From: an uncultured Candidatus Altimarinota bacterium
GTDB lineage: Bacteria; Patescibacteriota; Gracilibacteria; BD1-5; UBA2023
Direction of reading: 5' to 3'
Assembly (NCBI GenBank): GCA_936941205.1
Contig: CAKZJF010000083.1
Coordinates: 27,585 to 91,584 of the forward strand
DNA length: 64,000 nt
The notes beneath the pieces were generated by a model. That model was not told where the DNA came from. It saw nothing but the letters and a program-made list of their open reading frames with translations, and searched no databases. A program made the position numbers and the translations under genes. This document shows, piece by piece, positions 35,200-50,743 of this stretch (position 1 is the stretch's first letter; every line of letters starts with the position of its first letter).

Positions 35200-35268
35200 A
35201 ATTCTTAAAAAAGAATGTAATATACAAAGAATATAGAATTAGTCTCCAATGTCAAAAACGATATACTA

Positions 35269-38200
35269 TTATTCCACAATAATTTTTTCAAAACTCGTAT
35301 AACCCATAAGATAAGGATTATATAAATAATAACCTGTAGCTGGTGGCCACATATATTCTCATTGCCATTCAGGCCGAAAAAAGTATTCATACTTAATAGA
35401 ATCACCATATCACCAAGCTGCGTGGGCAAAAATACGATCAATTTTATTCTCAACATATGAGAATCACCAATTAGTAGCATCCATTTTTACTGACATCTCA
35501 GTCGTTTTAAAGGTTTTATTCAATGGATGATATCCTCAGGGAAGAAAATCCTCAATTGCAAAATCTGTCCAACTCATATCTTTTTTTGTTGGTATGAATG
35601 CCTCAATTAGAACTTTATATAATTTTCATTTCTTTATTACTCCATTAATAATAGGTATGGTGTGAACAAATTCTGAATTATACGCATCCTTTGAAATTAC
35701 TCCTGCCTCTTCATCTACTTCAAATAATGATCGTTTTATATGTACTCAAGAATCTTTTGATGGGAGCACATATGGATCAGCTGGAAAAAGATTATACATA
35801 ATGCTAGTACGAATTGGGTACTGACTCTTCAAGGAAAAATTGATTGCTGATCAAATACTTGAAACTTGGATTGAAAGTGATTGAAAAAGATTATCACTTC
35901 AAATTGTTATAACTTGTTTTATATCTCAGGCGTGAATTGTAACATCTGTTGTTGGATATTGTTGGATTTTTTTAGCATGTTTAAAGAAGGCTAAAAATGT
36001 TTGATATTTAGATTGTGTAGAGTAATAATAACTATTCCAATCAAGCATAGATAATTCATCAAGAATCTTCTCAGCATTAGAAAATTGACCTGTTCTATCA
36101 AGTAATATACTTGCAAGGATTGCCTTATCGGCAAATTTATCCCAATAATACCAAGAATCAAATCAATCTGCTTTAGAAAGAATTTGAACTTTCGTAGCAT
36201 CTAGCAATGATTGATCAAACTTTACTATTTTATTTACATCAAGATAATGACGCCCATAAACATAGGAGAGTAATGCATGTCAATTGAGTTGTTTGGAATC
36301 AATAGAATCGTACAATGTTCGAGCAAGTGGACTTTGAATTCTTGCAAGTGTCCAAAATAAATCAGCTTTATCTTCGAGTGTTGTATATTCTCATATATTT
36401 GATTCAATATATCAAGTAACCCTTTCTATCATATCAATAGGAACGTCTGCACCCAATTCTTTCATAGCAACAAGACTCCTTAATACATAAGGGGTAATGT
36501 GATTATTGACAATAGATTCTCATGGCCAATAAACAAATCAACCATTATCATGCTGCATTGACTTAATACGTAATATTCAAACATTAATATTCTTTAGGAG
36601 TTCATTTTTATCTATTGATAGATCGGAAATGAGAGATCCTATATTCAGAAGAAGTACATTTGGCAAAGTAGAAGAAATGGTCTGTTCTATGCATCAGTAT
36701 GGGTAGACTAAAAATGACTTAAGAATATCATTCATTCATGCAAGAAAAGTAGGACTCAATCGAATAGTAACAGTGCTATTTTTTTCATGCAAATTAGAAC
36801 GATCAATCTGGGTCTTACGATCAAGGGATCATGTTAATAAAAATGAATCTAATCTTTTTTCTATAATAATAGGATCTTCTGCATACTGTATTGTTGACTG
36901 AATAGAATCAATAATCTTTCAGTCCAATCATGTAACAGTCAGTATATATGGTATATTTTTCGCTCATTTCCCGATTGTTGTACTCACTGGAAAAGATATA
37001 AAATTTGGTTTTCATGGAAGAAGTAAAAACTCTTTTATTCAAGAACCTTGAATATCTATAGTATCTACATCAAGCTTAACGTAAACCAATTTTTGTTCTT
37101 TCGTATTATTAAAGATATTTGCATCTATAAAAAATCTATCTCATCATCGAATGATATAAGGAGATTTTGGTTCAATAAGAAAATCTTTTCTTACCTGAAT
37201 AGTTTTTTCACTCGCTCCAAAAAATGAATCCTTACTATTACCAATAACAATAATACGATAATTTGTAATATTATCAGAAAGTGGAAATTTAATTTTTGCA
37301 TATCAGAATTCATCAGTTTTTATCGATGAATTATAGTAGGCAGTGTTTTTGAAAGATGTACGCGTAGATGAAAGGGAATCTCATCATTTTCCTCACCCAC
37401 CTCAGGCCGATCATTTACGAGAAAAATAGGAATTCTCATCCATCCCGAGGAGAGTTAGAATGGTTTTATTAGCAAAAATAAGCTTCTGGTAAAATTTTGG
37501 TAAAATATCTAAATCAATATTTCACAAAAGAGCTATTAGACTATCGTCAACTACCATGACGGTAAATTCTCAGATAATTGGTTTTCATTTTTGATCCTTC
37601 ATAGATAATGAGAGATCGACAGTATCTTGAGTTTTATATTGATTTTTATCAGTTGAAACTGAAATATTCATTTTCTTATCACTCTGATCTACAATAATTT
37701 CAGCATATCAAACACGATATTCTGGAAGTACCGAAATACCCGATAAAGTAATGAGAGATCACGAAGTCATAGCGACTCATTTCATTTCTTTTGTTTCGAT
37801 AGCAACTATAGATATATATGCATTTGGGAAGAATTTTTCGTCAACAAGAAAAGAGTGAATAAATGTGTTTGAAGATACATCTATATAATCAGAATATATA
37901 ACCTTGTCTTTTTCTACAGTCATTAATATCTTCCCTTTTGAAAAAGGAAGTCTGACAAATAATTTTGCAGTATCTCAAATATGATAAATATCTTTTTCTA
38001 GAAATATATGGATTTTATTATCATCAATCTTTGGGTTACTCATACCCCCGGAGCTATAAACAAAAAAACTATTATTTATCGTTGAATCCAATTGAGATGA
38101 AGATCCGGTCGTAAAAGGTCTAGTTTTAATATAATATTCTCAAGGTACAGAAAAGTTTTTAGAAAAAGTAAATATACCATCCTTTATTCATGCTCATGAT

Positions 38201-41200
38201 GAGGAAATAAATCAAGAAAATACTTCGATATCATTGGAATGAATAATAGGACGATGAGCTCATGTAACATCTTCCAAAGAAGTATTCTCATATTCACGAC
38301 GGAAAATACTATATATAAATTTATTATTATAATTTTTATTCCATGTACCATGTTGCATGAGGACCTGAAAGACATTTAATTTATTAATTTCAAGAAATTT
38401 ATATTGTGGTACGATATTTGGAACATTTCATTGATCAATTCATTTTATATTTTCTGGAATTTTAACAAGAATACTATTTGCATTCGTAATGGTTTCGTTT
38501 GTTAATGGATCAACAACAGTAACTTCAAAAATATACTTATAATCTGAAAAGTATGAAAAAAAGTTTATAGGTACTCGGACCATTCAATATCCATCAGCAT
38601 CAAGCTGCTCTGATCCCTCGGTATAAAACTCACCTACTGCATCATTGTAGCATCACCAAAAACAATTATTCCAGTAATCATTTCACCAAAATTCTTGTTT
38701 ATAAATACGATACGTAAACTTTGCATTCCTCATTATCGCACCATTATAATATTGTGATCGAATTTTTGCTTGTAATGTAAATACTCATTTATATACATTA
38801 TCATACCAAGTATATTGATTCGTATCATTTGTTTGTTTTTCTACAGAAATGAATCAATCTTTATCAAGTTCATTTCCAGCAACATCAATCAAAACCTCGA
38901 ATGAAGGATTTTTAAATATCTCAACCTGAAAATTACCATATGCATTTTCAATATATACTGTCTGATCGTGTGAAGATTGGATTTGAAAAGAATATGATCA
39001 AAGTGGTGATTCTGTAGGAATCTTATAGTCAAATGAAATTGATCAAAATTCATTCATCCGTAGAAGAGAATTATGAACTTGTTTTCCATTTGGATCGGAT
39101 ATTATAAGTATATATTCCTTCTTACTTGGAATTACTAATCATGTTTTTCGCTCACGAATTATACCATGGATATGTACTGTATCACTTGGAAGATACAACT
39201 TTCTATCAGTATGCAGAAACATTGTTAAAGGAGATTGGTTGTATGCATATCATTCCGCATATTCCGAACCACCTTTAAGATTAAATCAAAAATTCCAAGG
39301 TGCTATTCCATCATTCCATGTACTTACAACATAGCCCATATTAGTCACATCTCTTCAAAAGAGCACAAAAGATTGATATGATCCATCTTGACTTGATCAC
39401 CACCAATCCTCAAAAGTAAGAGCATATGCACTTCAGTATCCATTCTCTTGGATGAACTGGTTTATATTCAACGATAGAACTCATTTTTCATCCGTCTTTC
39501 AAATTGTAATTCATGTTGAAAATCTATCAGCAGAAATAGGTATATTTTTTGTATCATACTTTTGAGACTGTGAATTCCATGAAACTTCTTTAGTTTTAGT
39601 AATATTTTTATAAATTTTAATATCTAAATCACCGATTGGTTTTCCAGAAAATAAATCAGTTGCCAAAAGAAAAATATCACCATTTTGAGAGATTTTAGCA
39701 GTAATATTTGTATTAATAATTGAAAAAATAATTGGCCTAACAAGCATTTTAATTCAAGAGATTTCTTCTTTATCTGATAAAAATGCTACATATAAACCAT
39801 TCTTTATATCCATTGAAAAATCTGATAGTTGAAAAGAAAAACCAAAATCAGCACTATTAATGAGATACTTTCTTGTTTGACATTTTGTTAAACCTGATCA
39901 GGATAATATTCAGCTTAAATCACTAGAATCATCTTTTGTTCATATATCTTCTATCTGCTCTAGGCGAGAAAATGTATCTATATCAACTCGACAGAGTGAT
40001 ATAGATTGTTGGTTGTTTTTTAATCCATATGAAAAAACTCGAAATTTTGGATTATCAAAGGCAGTAAATACTCTTCGTTTCTCTTTCAATCGGATTGAAA
40101 GATATGGATCCTTCGATATTTTTACTGGAAAAGAATATGATACAGATTGTCAATAAATATCTTCTAAATCATTTATGGACATAGTATATTTCTTTTCTAT
40201 CTGAAGAGGAAGAGTAACTATTGCGCGCTGTGGATATAATATAATATCATCAATGGTAATATCTAGGCCATTGATGGAAAGATGTTTTAAGAAATCAATT
40301 TTCGCTCTCGTTCTATTATCAATAAAATCTATAGAATTCACTCATCCAGTATCACTATAAATTGGTGAGGAAAAAGAAAAAGAAACCTGAGACTTCATAT
40401 CGATCTCTGGAGAAGCTGATACTTGAATCTCTCAAGATACAATAAAAGGAGATACATTGGAATTCTCAATGAGTAAAAGTTCTCAATTAATTCATGCAAA
40501 TATACATTCATTATTATAATCTATTGGATTAGCTAATTCTATCTTTGAAGCAAAGTTTCAATTTCAAATTTTGATAATATCAAGAATCTTTCCTCAAATT
40601 TCAGTAAAATCCAAGTTCCAATCATTTTGATAAGAAAAGCATTGATTATTTATTTTTTTACTACTATAAAAATGAAGATTATTGAATATATCTACCGATG
40701 AAAATCCATAAATTTGAATTCAGTATAATAAATCTCTCGGGAGTCAAATTCTATCAATAACAACACTAGGATTATTAGATCGGAAACGAAATATAAAATC
40801 ATGAGGAAGTCTAAAATCTGAATCACTCAATAATGTATTATAATAAGCTGAATCAATAATAATTAGATCATTATCTTTTAATCCAGATACTATTTGAATA
40901 GAGAGAATATTTTCATGTTGTTCAAATTGAATTCAGGCTGGAGAATTCTTTTGTAAAATTCAGTTAACCCGAATACTTTTTTGTAAATAAGTGATATTTA
41001 ATAATCATTCTACACATGCTCATGATGTAGTCGGATTATTTTTAGAATCACATATATTTTGAGATGAAGAAAAAATAGGCTTATCAAAAATAATTTTCCA
41101 ATCATTTCATTCATGGGAGTATCCATCTTTTATTGGCAATGTTAATGTATGTGAATAAATTCAGAATACATATACTCCCAATCCTATCACTCAAACAAAT

Positions 41201-41238
41201 GCAATAAAAAGAAGAAAGTACCGAAAAATATTTTTCAT
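35269..41238 (-). CDS. Alpha-2-macroglobulin family protein with intact thioester motif
   Basis: A 1989-residue single-frame protein with an N-terminal membrane helix (about residues 8-28) rather than a clear lipobox, then a chain of MG-like beta domains. The bacterial A2M thioester motif YGCIEQT is present with Cys about residue 1516, followed by the helical thioester domain (for example NHITPYVLRSLVAMKELG). The protein ends with receptor-domain-like beta structure. Bacterial A2Ms trap proteases in the envelope and are often paired with PBP1C genes; here pbpC lies about 9 kb away. TGA glycines occur throughout, without any TAA or TAG. Confidence 0.88.
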
Positions 41239-41290
41239 AATAAGTATTTTATATACTAGAATGATACCAAAAAAAACTATAAAGCAAAAT

Positions 41291-41324
41291 AAAAATATAG
41301 ACCCGCTATTGGGTCTATATTTTT
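41291..41324 (-). terminator. Terminator after the 936-aa surface protein gene
   Basis: AAAAATATAGACCC (41291-41304) pairs perfectly with GGGTCTATATTTTT (41311-41324), overlapping the stop codon region of the leftward gene and lying upstream of the A2M ATG. Confidence 0.8.
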
Positions 41325-44133
41325 ATTTAATTATGGTAAATCAGGTAGGTGGGTTATTAGATATAATTGGATTATGGATAATTACTACAGCCTCATTTCT
41401 TCAATTATTATATAAAGAAGACCACAGAGCGCTATTCCATCAAATATTTTTCATTCTTAAGAAAGATAAATCATATTCAACTGCCTTATGAAGATTATCG
41501 GTAACTACTTGGCCCGGAAGAAAATATAAATCAGAACCAGTATCTCATCAAAGCACTGCTCATCAGATGGTATTTCTAGAAAAAACAGAACCAAAAAATA
41601 CTATCTGGTGATCAAGGGTATTTGTTCTATAAGCATTGGAAAAAGGAAATCGATCACCATGAATATCAACGCTCATAATAGATCAATCCGTATATAATAT
41701 AGCAGCAATATATGCAACATTTGGATATATATAAATATTCCCTGGACTTGAGGCATCATCAGAAATCAAGATAATACCTACATTTTTATTTATTGTATTG
41801 AAATTATCCTTGATTTGAAGATTTCAATTTTTAATAATTAATGTATCCCAATCATTCGGAACTCACTCTAGTATATAGTCTCATTCAATGTATTTAATAT
41901 TATTAACTACCTCTCCGTTTTCTAATCAACGAATAAGAGTGGTAGCATTTTTACGAATCTCTGAACGAATAGAAAATCCCTTAACACTTCATAAATTTTC
42001 ATCGGTAGATATAAATCCTTCTTTTCAGTATGACTGCTTATTTCATTCAATGAATATACGATTAATAAGACCAGATTCAAATAAAATTCAAGAAGAGAAA
42101 TCATTATTCTGATATGTCAGATAGTATTTTGTATACTTACTTTGAAGTTCACGAGAGATAAGTGGATAGCGAATTATTGGAAAAGACTCTAATCCATAGC
42201 GTGTAATTTCTGAAGAAAGTTGTTCTAATAAAAGGGTTCAACTTGTAGAAGTAAATTCATTGCGCGATGTAATCTGGAATCAGGAATCAAGTGGAACAAA
42301 TGTATCAATAAAACCAGTAATAGTGTATAGAATCGAATTATAAATAGGAAGTTGTGGAGCTATGGGAAGAAAAACTCACTGTATTAATCAAAAACGAATC
42401 ATATCAGTATCAAGTAAGATCTGACCGGTAAATAATTTAATAAATGAAGCTATATTTGATACAGAACCAAGTGGAATCTTCCATAATATTCCAGTATTCG
42501 TATAATCCCTATTCCATCAAGTCATCGAAAGCTCAAAAGATTCGGAAAAATCTCCAGGAGAAAAAGAAGATACCAATATTTGGGTTATTCCTGATGAATT
42601 TAAAGCTCATGTAAAATAAAATCCAGAAAAATAGAATAATAAACTCTCCTCCCCTGTGTTAGAAATGCCATCAAGAAAAAGTGTCTTAACTCCTGCTCAA
42701 GATGCATGAAGTAAATTAAATACTTCTTTATTTATAATTGGATTATTATACGTATCAAGTAACCGAATTGTATAGACAAAATAATCCATAGCATCTGCAT
42801 AAATTCAAGTACCAACTCGATTAATAATTTCAGCATGAAGGATATTATTTGGATGTGAATCAAAATTCGTATCAATATCAGTTATATTTCCAGCAAAGTC
42901 AACCGCTAAAAGTTTAAAGTTATATTTTCCAGCTAATTTTATACCTCAACTCGATGTACAATCATGAGTAAGAACATCAGTATCAATATCATTCGTTCAA
43001 GCAGGATTAAAGGTATTAACTGAATTTAGATAACTAAATTCACAAACTATAGTATCCAGAGGATTTCAATTAATATCCTCTGTCAAACGCAAAACTCAAG
43101 AAACACTTTTTAGTCCAGATACTCAAAATGAAGGAGTTGGCTCGTCACTCACTTTTATTATAAATTTATCACTTGCAAGAAAATTATCATCCAAAGAAAA
43201 AACGCCACTCGTACTAGAACCAATAATATTATTATTTACTGTAATTTGAACCGTGGGTAATCTCAAATCGATCAACGGAGTAACTTGAAAAGTATTAGCA
43301 GGGAGACAAGTATTACCAAGTACAACATCTTCATAACAATATGCTTGAGTCGTAACAATTAAGGGACAAACAAGTCATGATGAAGCATTTGGAGCTGTAA
43401 CTGTTTTATCAGTAAGGGTAGGTGAAATACTAAGTTGCTTATGCGCAACTTGTAATTCTGAACTATAAACAACTCCATTGAATACACGGTTTCAATAACA
43501 TCAGGAAACTTCAGACTCTGGTAATCAAGAAACAGTATCCTTACAAGGTGCCTTGGCCCAAACTCAAGTATTCGTCCATCATCCAGTATAAGTTGTTTGG
43601 AATTCGGAACCATCTTCATCATGGTTTAATATAACTGATCAAGAACAAGTTGGTGCAGTAGTATCATGGTTATATGTACGATTTTCGCTATACAAATAAC
43701 CACCACTATTTACACTCTGAATCAAAACCGAAGGTGAAATAATAGTTATACCATCAGTATCATACACAGCTCATGAATAGTATTGACCAATATTAGATGT
43801 AAATCTCGGATCGGTAATAGGAATATCAACTCAACCGATGGTAATATAATACTCTGCTGCACAAGCATTTCAACTACATGATTTTACACTATAGTTTTTA
43901 AATGGATTAAATGCACCGGTAAAATATTGCTTTAAGCATAAACGATATCTTCATTCAATTTTCGGATAATCCACAATTCAACTCGACGGTGAAATCTCAC
44001 AGAAGCTACCACATGCTTCTTGAGAACCAATTGAAACCCAACAGCCATTTTGAGCAAAAGAAGCATCAAATTTTATTAAAATTAAGAAACAGAATAATAA
44101 TAAAATTCCCAATTTTCAGAGCAAAGAGATCAT
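41323..44133 (-). CDS. Large exported surface protein (936 aa), Cys-rich N-terminus
   Basis: A 936-residue exported protein of unknown family. The signal sequence (ISLLGKLGILLLLFCFLI) ends near FDASFAQ. A cysteine-rich N-terminal 250 residues (for example CWVSIGSQEACGSFCEI and CSGNACAAEY) suggests disulfides. The middle holds Ig-like strands such as SDKFIIKVSD and KFKLLAVDFAGNITD; the last 250 residues contain aromatic, glycine-rich repeats that may fold as a beta-helix. No catalytic motif. The next upstream gene stops 18 bases before this ATG, so they are co-expressed. Confidence 0.8.
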
Positions 44134-44151
44134 ACACACGTAAGTAAAAGA

Positions 44152-45879
44152 TTATTGGGTTATATCTGATTGAGGCTTTTTTCGGAGAAAGATAACAAAA
44201 ATTAAAATTCCTGTACCTAATAAAATACAAATAATTCAGAAAATATATGCATTAGATATACCCCCTATTGTATCAAATCATACCATTCATCTTTCCTTCT
44301 GTAATTCAGTTATCCTTTGATTTATATATGAAATTATATTTTCATATTTCTTTTTTATTTCAAGTAATAATTTGTCAGCTTGTACTTGAGATATTTTTCC
44401 TTGAGTAACATCATTTTGAATAGATTGAAGTGCTTTTGCATAAGATTCTGAAGACTTTAATCTTTCAGAAAGTAAATCACGTAAAGACATTCCAATGAAT
44501 TTATCAAATTCTGATGATCAAGTTTCAATAATTGGGGTATTTACAAAAACAGTACCAATAAATAAATCAGAATAATTGAAAGATCATGGAATTTTCTTAT
44601 CTTTATTTCGTTTATCTGGAAAAGGTATAATACAATCTCATATTCTTGTATCTGGGTATTCTATATTAGAAATATCAAACTGCTTAATATCTAATCATTC
44701 AATCCAACGAGAAATAAGATGAACTCGTTCTTTATAAGAAATATTACAATTTAAAAAAGTTGATTCAAAATTATTTAAAATATCTCACGATTGTTTTTTT
44801 GCTAATAAATATGCATCATAATCAGAGCTTACAGCCATTCTGATAAATTTAATCATATTCTCACTTGGTATTGTTTGAACCTTTCTATCAAGCTCATATG
44901 GCCACCCAGGATTAAACATTATTCATTTTGCTGGCACTATATCTTTTCTTATTTCATCTTCAGATAACTGAGCAAATGCAGAAGGTACAAGTGAAAAATA
45001 CTCTTTATCTTCTTTTTGATAAAGAGACAATGATTTATATTGATTTGAACAAACTGATGGGAGTGTTGATATTGTAGGATGGATAAGTTCAAGGCATGTT
45101 TGATTATAGATACGATTATAAAAATCACTCTGCACTGTACTTACTGTCTTGTATGAATCTGGATTTGTCATAGCCGTTACCTGCATGGGAAATGTTTCAT
45201 ACTCATTGAAGTATGTAGATTTATTATCATACGCCACAGTAACTAAATTTATTCTAAAAAGAGGCCTACCATGTCGATCAAGGGCTGATATACGAACTTT
45301 ACCAATAAGAAATTGTTTTCCATTCTTTGTAACCCTATCATAAATTTCAAATCAAGAATCATCCAATGTGTTGGTAAGATAGTTATTTGGATCAAGATTC
45401 TGAAGTGTATTTGATCATTTTGGTATTAAATTAAGATAACCACAACTCAAAAATGTACCATTATGAGCTAAATGATGAGTATATACCAAATTATTCTTGA
45501 AATGTTCATAATTATCACCAAGAAAACCTAGATCAGCATCTGAATTTATAGGGAAAGTAAAATTCGTAACCGATCAAAATGACGAAAATTGAGATTGTAT
45601 ATAATTACTCGTTGCAATTACAGTGCCTATATTATTACGTCGTGCAAAAAAGAAAGGGCTATTATCTGGTTTTCTTACTCGATTATTTCGAAATGAGGAA
45701 TACGTTGATAAATTCAATTCTGTACCATTTTCATTTTGGGCTTTTTTTAGATTCTTTCCATATATATCACTTACTGATTTCGTAAGAATTTCAAAACATA
45801 AATCTTCTTCCCCTGTAGATGCAAAGAGTGAAAAAGGAAGAAGGAAAAATACAAAAAAACTGAGAATTTTGAAAGGCAT
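44152..45879 (-). CDS. Exported protein with C-terminal membrane anchor (575 aa)
   Basis: A 575-residue protein. The signal peptide (FKILSFFVFFLLPFSLFAS) ends at about residue 21. The body is soluble and beta-rich with no recognised motif, followed by a charged helix (DLLSERLKSSESYAKALQSI...EIKKKYENIISYINQRI) that looks like a coiled coil, and a final membrane helix (AYIFGIICILLGTGILIFVIF) with a positively charged RKKPQ end, so it is anchored with the body outside. Upstream of the 936-aa gene by 18 bases; downstream of the 79-aa gene by 21 bases. Function unknown. Confidence 0.78.
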
Positions 45880-45900
45880 AGTTTAAAAGATCAAAAATAA

Positions 45901-46140
45901 TTAATGACTGTGTCTATTTATAGTAAGGGTTCCAATGGTTATTGGACCATCATTTGATCCGGTAAGAGTTGCCTCAGCTTGGGCTACTCATGAATTATAC
46001 CAATTAGTAGGATCAAAAATATCAATATAACGAATATCTGCAAAAACATTTCATTGCGATGCATTTATAATAAGTTGCACACCAAAAAAAATAAGAGCAA
46101 CTCAAGTCAGTCCAAGAATAGAAAGAGAAATTTGCTTCAT
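45901..46140 (-). CDS. Small membrane-anchored exported protein (79 aa)
   Basis: A 79-residue protein with one hydrophobic helix (about residues 5-30, LSILGLTGVALIFFGVQLII) followed by a short external domain (VFADIRYIDIFDPTNWYNS...LTGSNDGPITIGTLTINRHSH). It could be a pilin-like or structural subunit, but there is no prepilin cleavage motif, so this is speculation. First gene of the four-gene secreted block. Confidence 0.6.
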
Positions 46141-46293
46141 AGAGAAAAATTAGATATAAAGTTATATTATCTGAACTCTACCGTATGCTAAAATATAAGC
46201 AAATTGGATAAAAGTACAACACTATACTATAGAGTATTGTACTTATGTAAAAAATAAATAGTTGTATAATTATATAAATATTGTGTTATATAA

Positions 46294-48234
<1,941 letters not shown>

Positions 48235-48309
48235 TGTAATAATTTTAATAAAAAAAATAGCGAATCAATTATATTGGAAGATAAGAGAAATCAAGTTTTG
48301 CAGAAATTT

Positions 48310-49284
48310 TTAATATGGGGAACAACTCGATATTTCTTTTATTTCCCAATTTTGATCCTTTGAAATTAATTCATGAATAATTCCATTCGAATGGAGAGCT
48401 CAATAAGTAGCATAAATATTTTTATGAACATCATTTTGTATTTCAGTAGCTATAATCTTATTTCTTTCATTCAATATAATACTAAACACTGGAATATTCT
48501 CAATTGCATCCATATTTACGCTTCAAAGCGTATTTAAAAGAGCATGAATTCAATAACGAAATATCCTCTTTTCATTCTCAGTAAAATTATTAAATAATTC
48601 AACATATTCATGTATATCGATAGGATTATTATTTTCTCATATACTTCAAGAACTATACTTCTCTTTTGACATTCGAACAATATCATCAATCGAAATATCA
48701 ACATTTTTAGATATTCTTTCAAAATCATTACCAAATAAAGTTATATAATTTTGAGACTCTAATTGCAATATTCATGCAATATCACCATATGTATCAGTAC
48801 GTAGGTTAATACCAAGAAGATTATGAAAATATTTTAAATTCTCTGGTGTCCCGGGACGAACTCATTCATAGTAAATGAATGATCCTGATAATGTATGATT
48901 TTTATAATTATTCCTCACACAAGCATAGAAATCACTTTTTGCTATGTGAGACATCTCCTGAATGTATAAAGTTCTATCTTTATTTTTAAGTGTTATAAAC
49001 GATAGATTTGCTGGAGATATCTCATTCCAATAGTATGAAAAAAATCCAAAGGCTATGAGAAATACACCTTCGATTCAAAGAAGATATGTGCAAAAACGTA
49101 TAAATATACCACCATATGCTTGATTCCATTTTTTAGTGTATACTACATATGTAAGTAAGACGAGTAAATATATTCAACCAAATAAGGTAAGTTGAACTAA
49201 AATGGACAAGATTCAAGAAATTCCTGATAACCAGAAATGAAATATTACATCCCCAAGGGCCAGAATAGAAAAAATAATAAACAT
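48310..49284 (-). CDS. Membrane protein of unknown function (324 aa)
   Basis: A 324-residue protein with three N-terminal hydrophobic segments (about residues 3-22, 26-50 and 68-92), followed by a 220-residue soluble region with no recognised motif (starts near FITLKNKDRTLYI). A short Cys-bearing end (KEISSCSPY) closes it. It begins 7 bases after the der stop on the same strand, so it is probably translated with der. Confidence 0.7.
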
Positions 49285-49291
49285 AAAGTAC

Positions 49292-50671
49292 TTAATTAGA
49301 ATCTTCTTCTCATTTTTTATACATGCTTTTTCTACTTCGTAACTCAAGATCGATAGGAGTTCATTCGAAACCGAAAAATTCTCTAATTTTATTTTCCATA
49401 TAACGAAGATATGAGAAATGAAAATGATCTGAATTATTCACTGATACAAGAAACCTTGGCGGATTTACATCAACCTGTGATCAGTAGTATACTTTTGGTT
49501 TATGAGACTTTCTACTTCCAGTAGGCGCATGTTCATAGGTAATCTGTGATAAGAACTGATTAAATACACCCGTTTTCACGCGTTTATTTCTTTCTTTTCT
49601 TATTGCTATGGCATGTTCTAGAATTTTATCTATCCTTTTACCATCTATAGCAGAAGTAAAAACAACTGGTACATAAGAGAGAAAATCGAATTTTTTAGAA
49701 AGATAACGCATGTATCGTTCCAAAATAGTATCAACTCAAACATCTGGCTTTGAAAGCACTTTATCCCATTTATTAACAACGAGTATAATACCCTTTTTTT
49801 CCTCAAGAGCCTTAGAGACTATATGTTGATCTTGATGTGCTACTCATTCGAAAGCATCTATTACAACAGCTACAACATCTGCTCTAGATATGGAACGTTC
49901 AGCACGAAGAACGCTCCATTGTTCAATATTAGCAGATCAAATTTTTCCAGATCGTCTAATACCTGCAGTATCAATCAAACAAAACTCTTCATTATTCCAA
50001 GTAAATAATGTATCAATAGCATCTCGTGTAGTACCTGGTAGATCTTTTACAATGGACCGAGTCTTTCATGAAATAGCATTTACAATTGAAGATTTTCCTA
50101 CATTTGGACGTCCAATAATAGCCAATTTAAGACTTGTATCCTCTTCATCTTTCAGTGTATATTTATAGCCTTCAGCCTTTAGAATTTCTGCAATCTTTAT
50201 TTTTAATGCATCAATTCATCTATGTTGAACTGGACTTGTAGGAAAAACATCTTCAAATCAAAGAGATAGAAGATTATACGATTCTAGTGCCCTATCTTTA
50301 TTATCTGCCTTATTTGCAACGAGAAGGATAGTTTTATGAGATTTTCGTAATTTCTTAGCAATTACCTCATCAAATTCAGTTATCTTATCATATTCAAGAA
50401 TGAAAAGTATAATATCAGATGATTCAATAGCCTCATCAACACGGACACGAACATCTTGAAGAATGGATTCATCATTTCCATATACCAATCATCCACTATC
50501 AGCAAGTACATAAGAAATTTCATTCTCAGCATCATGAAGTTCGTATTCGATAATATCACGAGTTGTATTTTCTTGATCTGAGATAATAGCAATCTTATGC
50601 CCACTTATAATATTAAATAAGCTTGATTTCCCTACATTGGGACGTCATACAATAGTAACTCTCGGTAACAT
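49292..50671 (-). CDS. der: Ribosome biogenesis GTPase Der (EngA)
   Basis: A 459-residue protein with two tandem GTPase domains and a KH-like C-terminal domain, used in 50S assembly. First domain: G1 [12 protein letters not shown], switch TTRD, G3 LADSGGL, G4 NKAD. Second domain: G1 [31 protein letters not shown]. The KH-like end [18 protein letters not shown] matches. The two P-loops are near-identical, as in the family. Followed directly by the unknown membrane protein; likely under an envelope/ribosome growth unit. Confidence 0.96.
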
Positions 50672-50743
50672 ATATATTGAAAATATTGGAACAATAAAAG
50701 TCAATAATACAAAAAAAAACGAAAAAAACAATATGAAATATAT

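Noticed and set aside
35269..46140. Horizontally acquired island
   Set aside because: TGA-glycine use and base composition match the surrounding housekeeping genes, and no integrase, tRNA site or repeat flanks it.
46205..46245. Hairpin AAGTACAA/TTGTACTT between ftsH and the small exported gene
   Set aside because: The stem is interrupted and has no T-run, so a terminator call is not justified.
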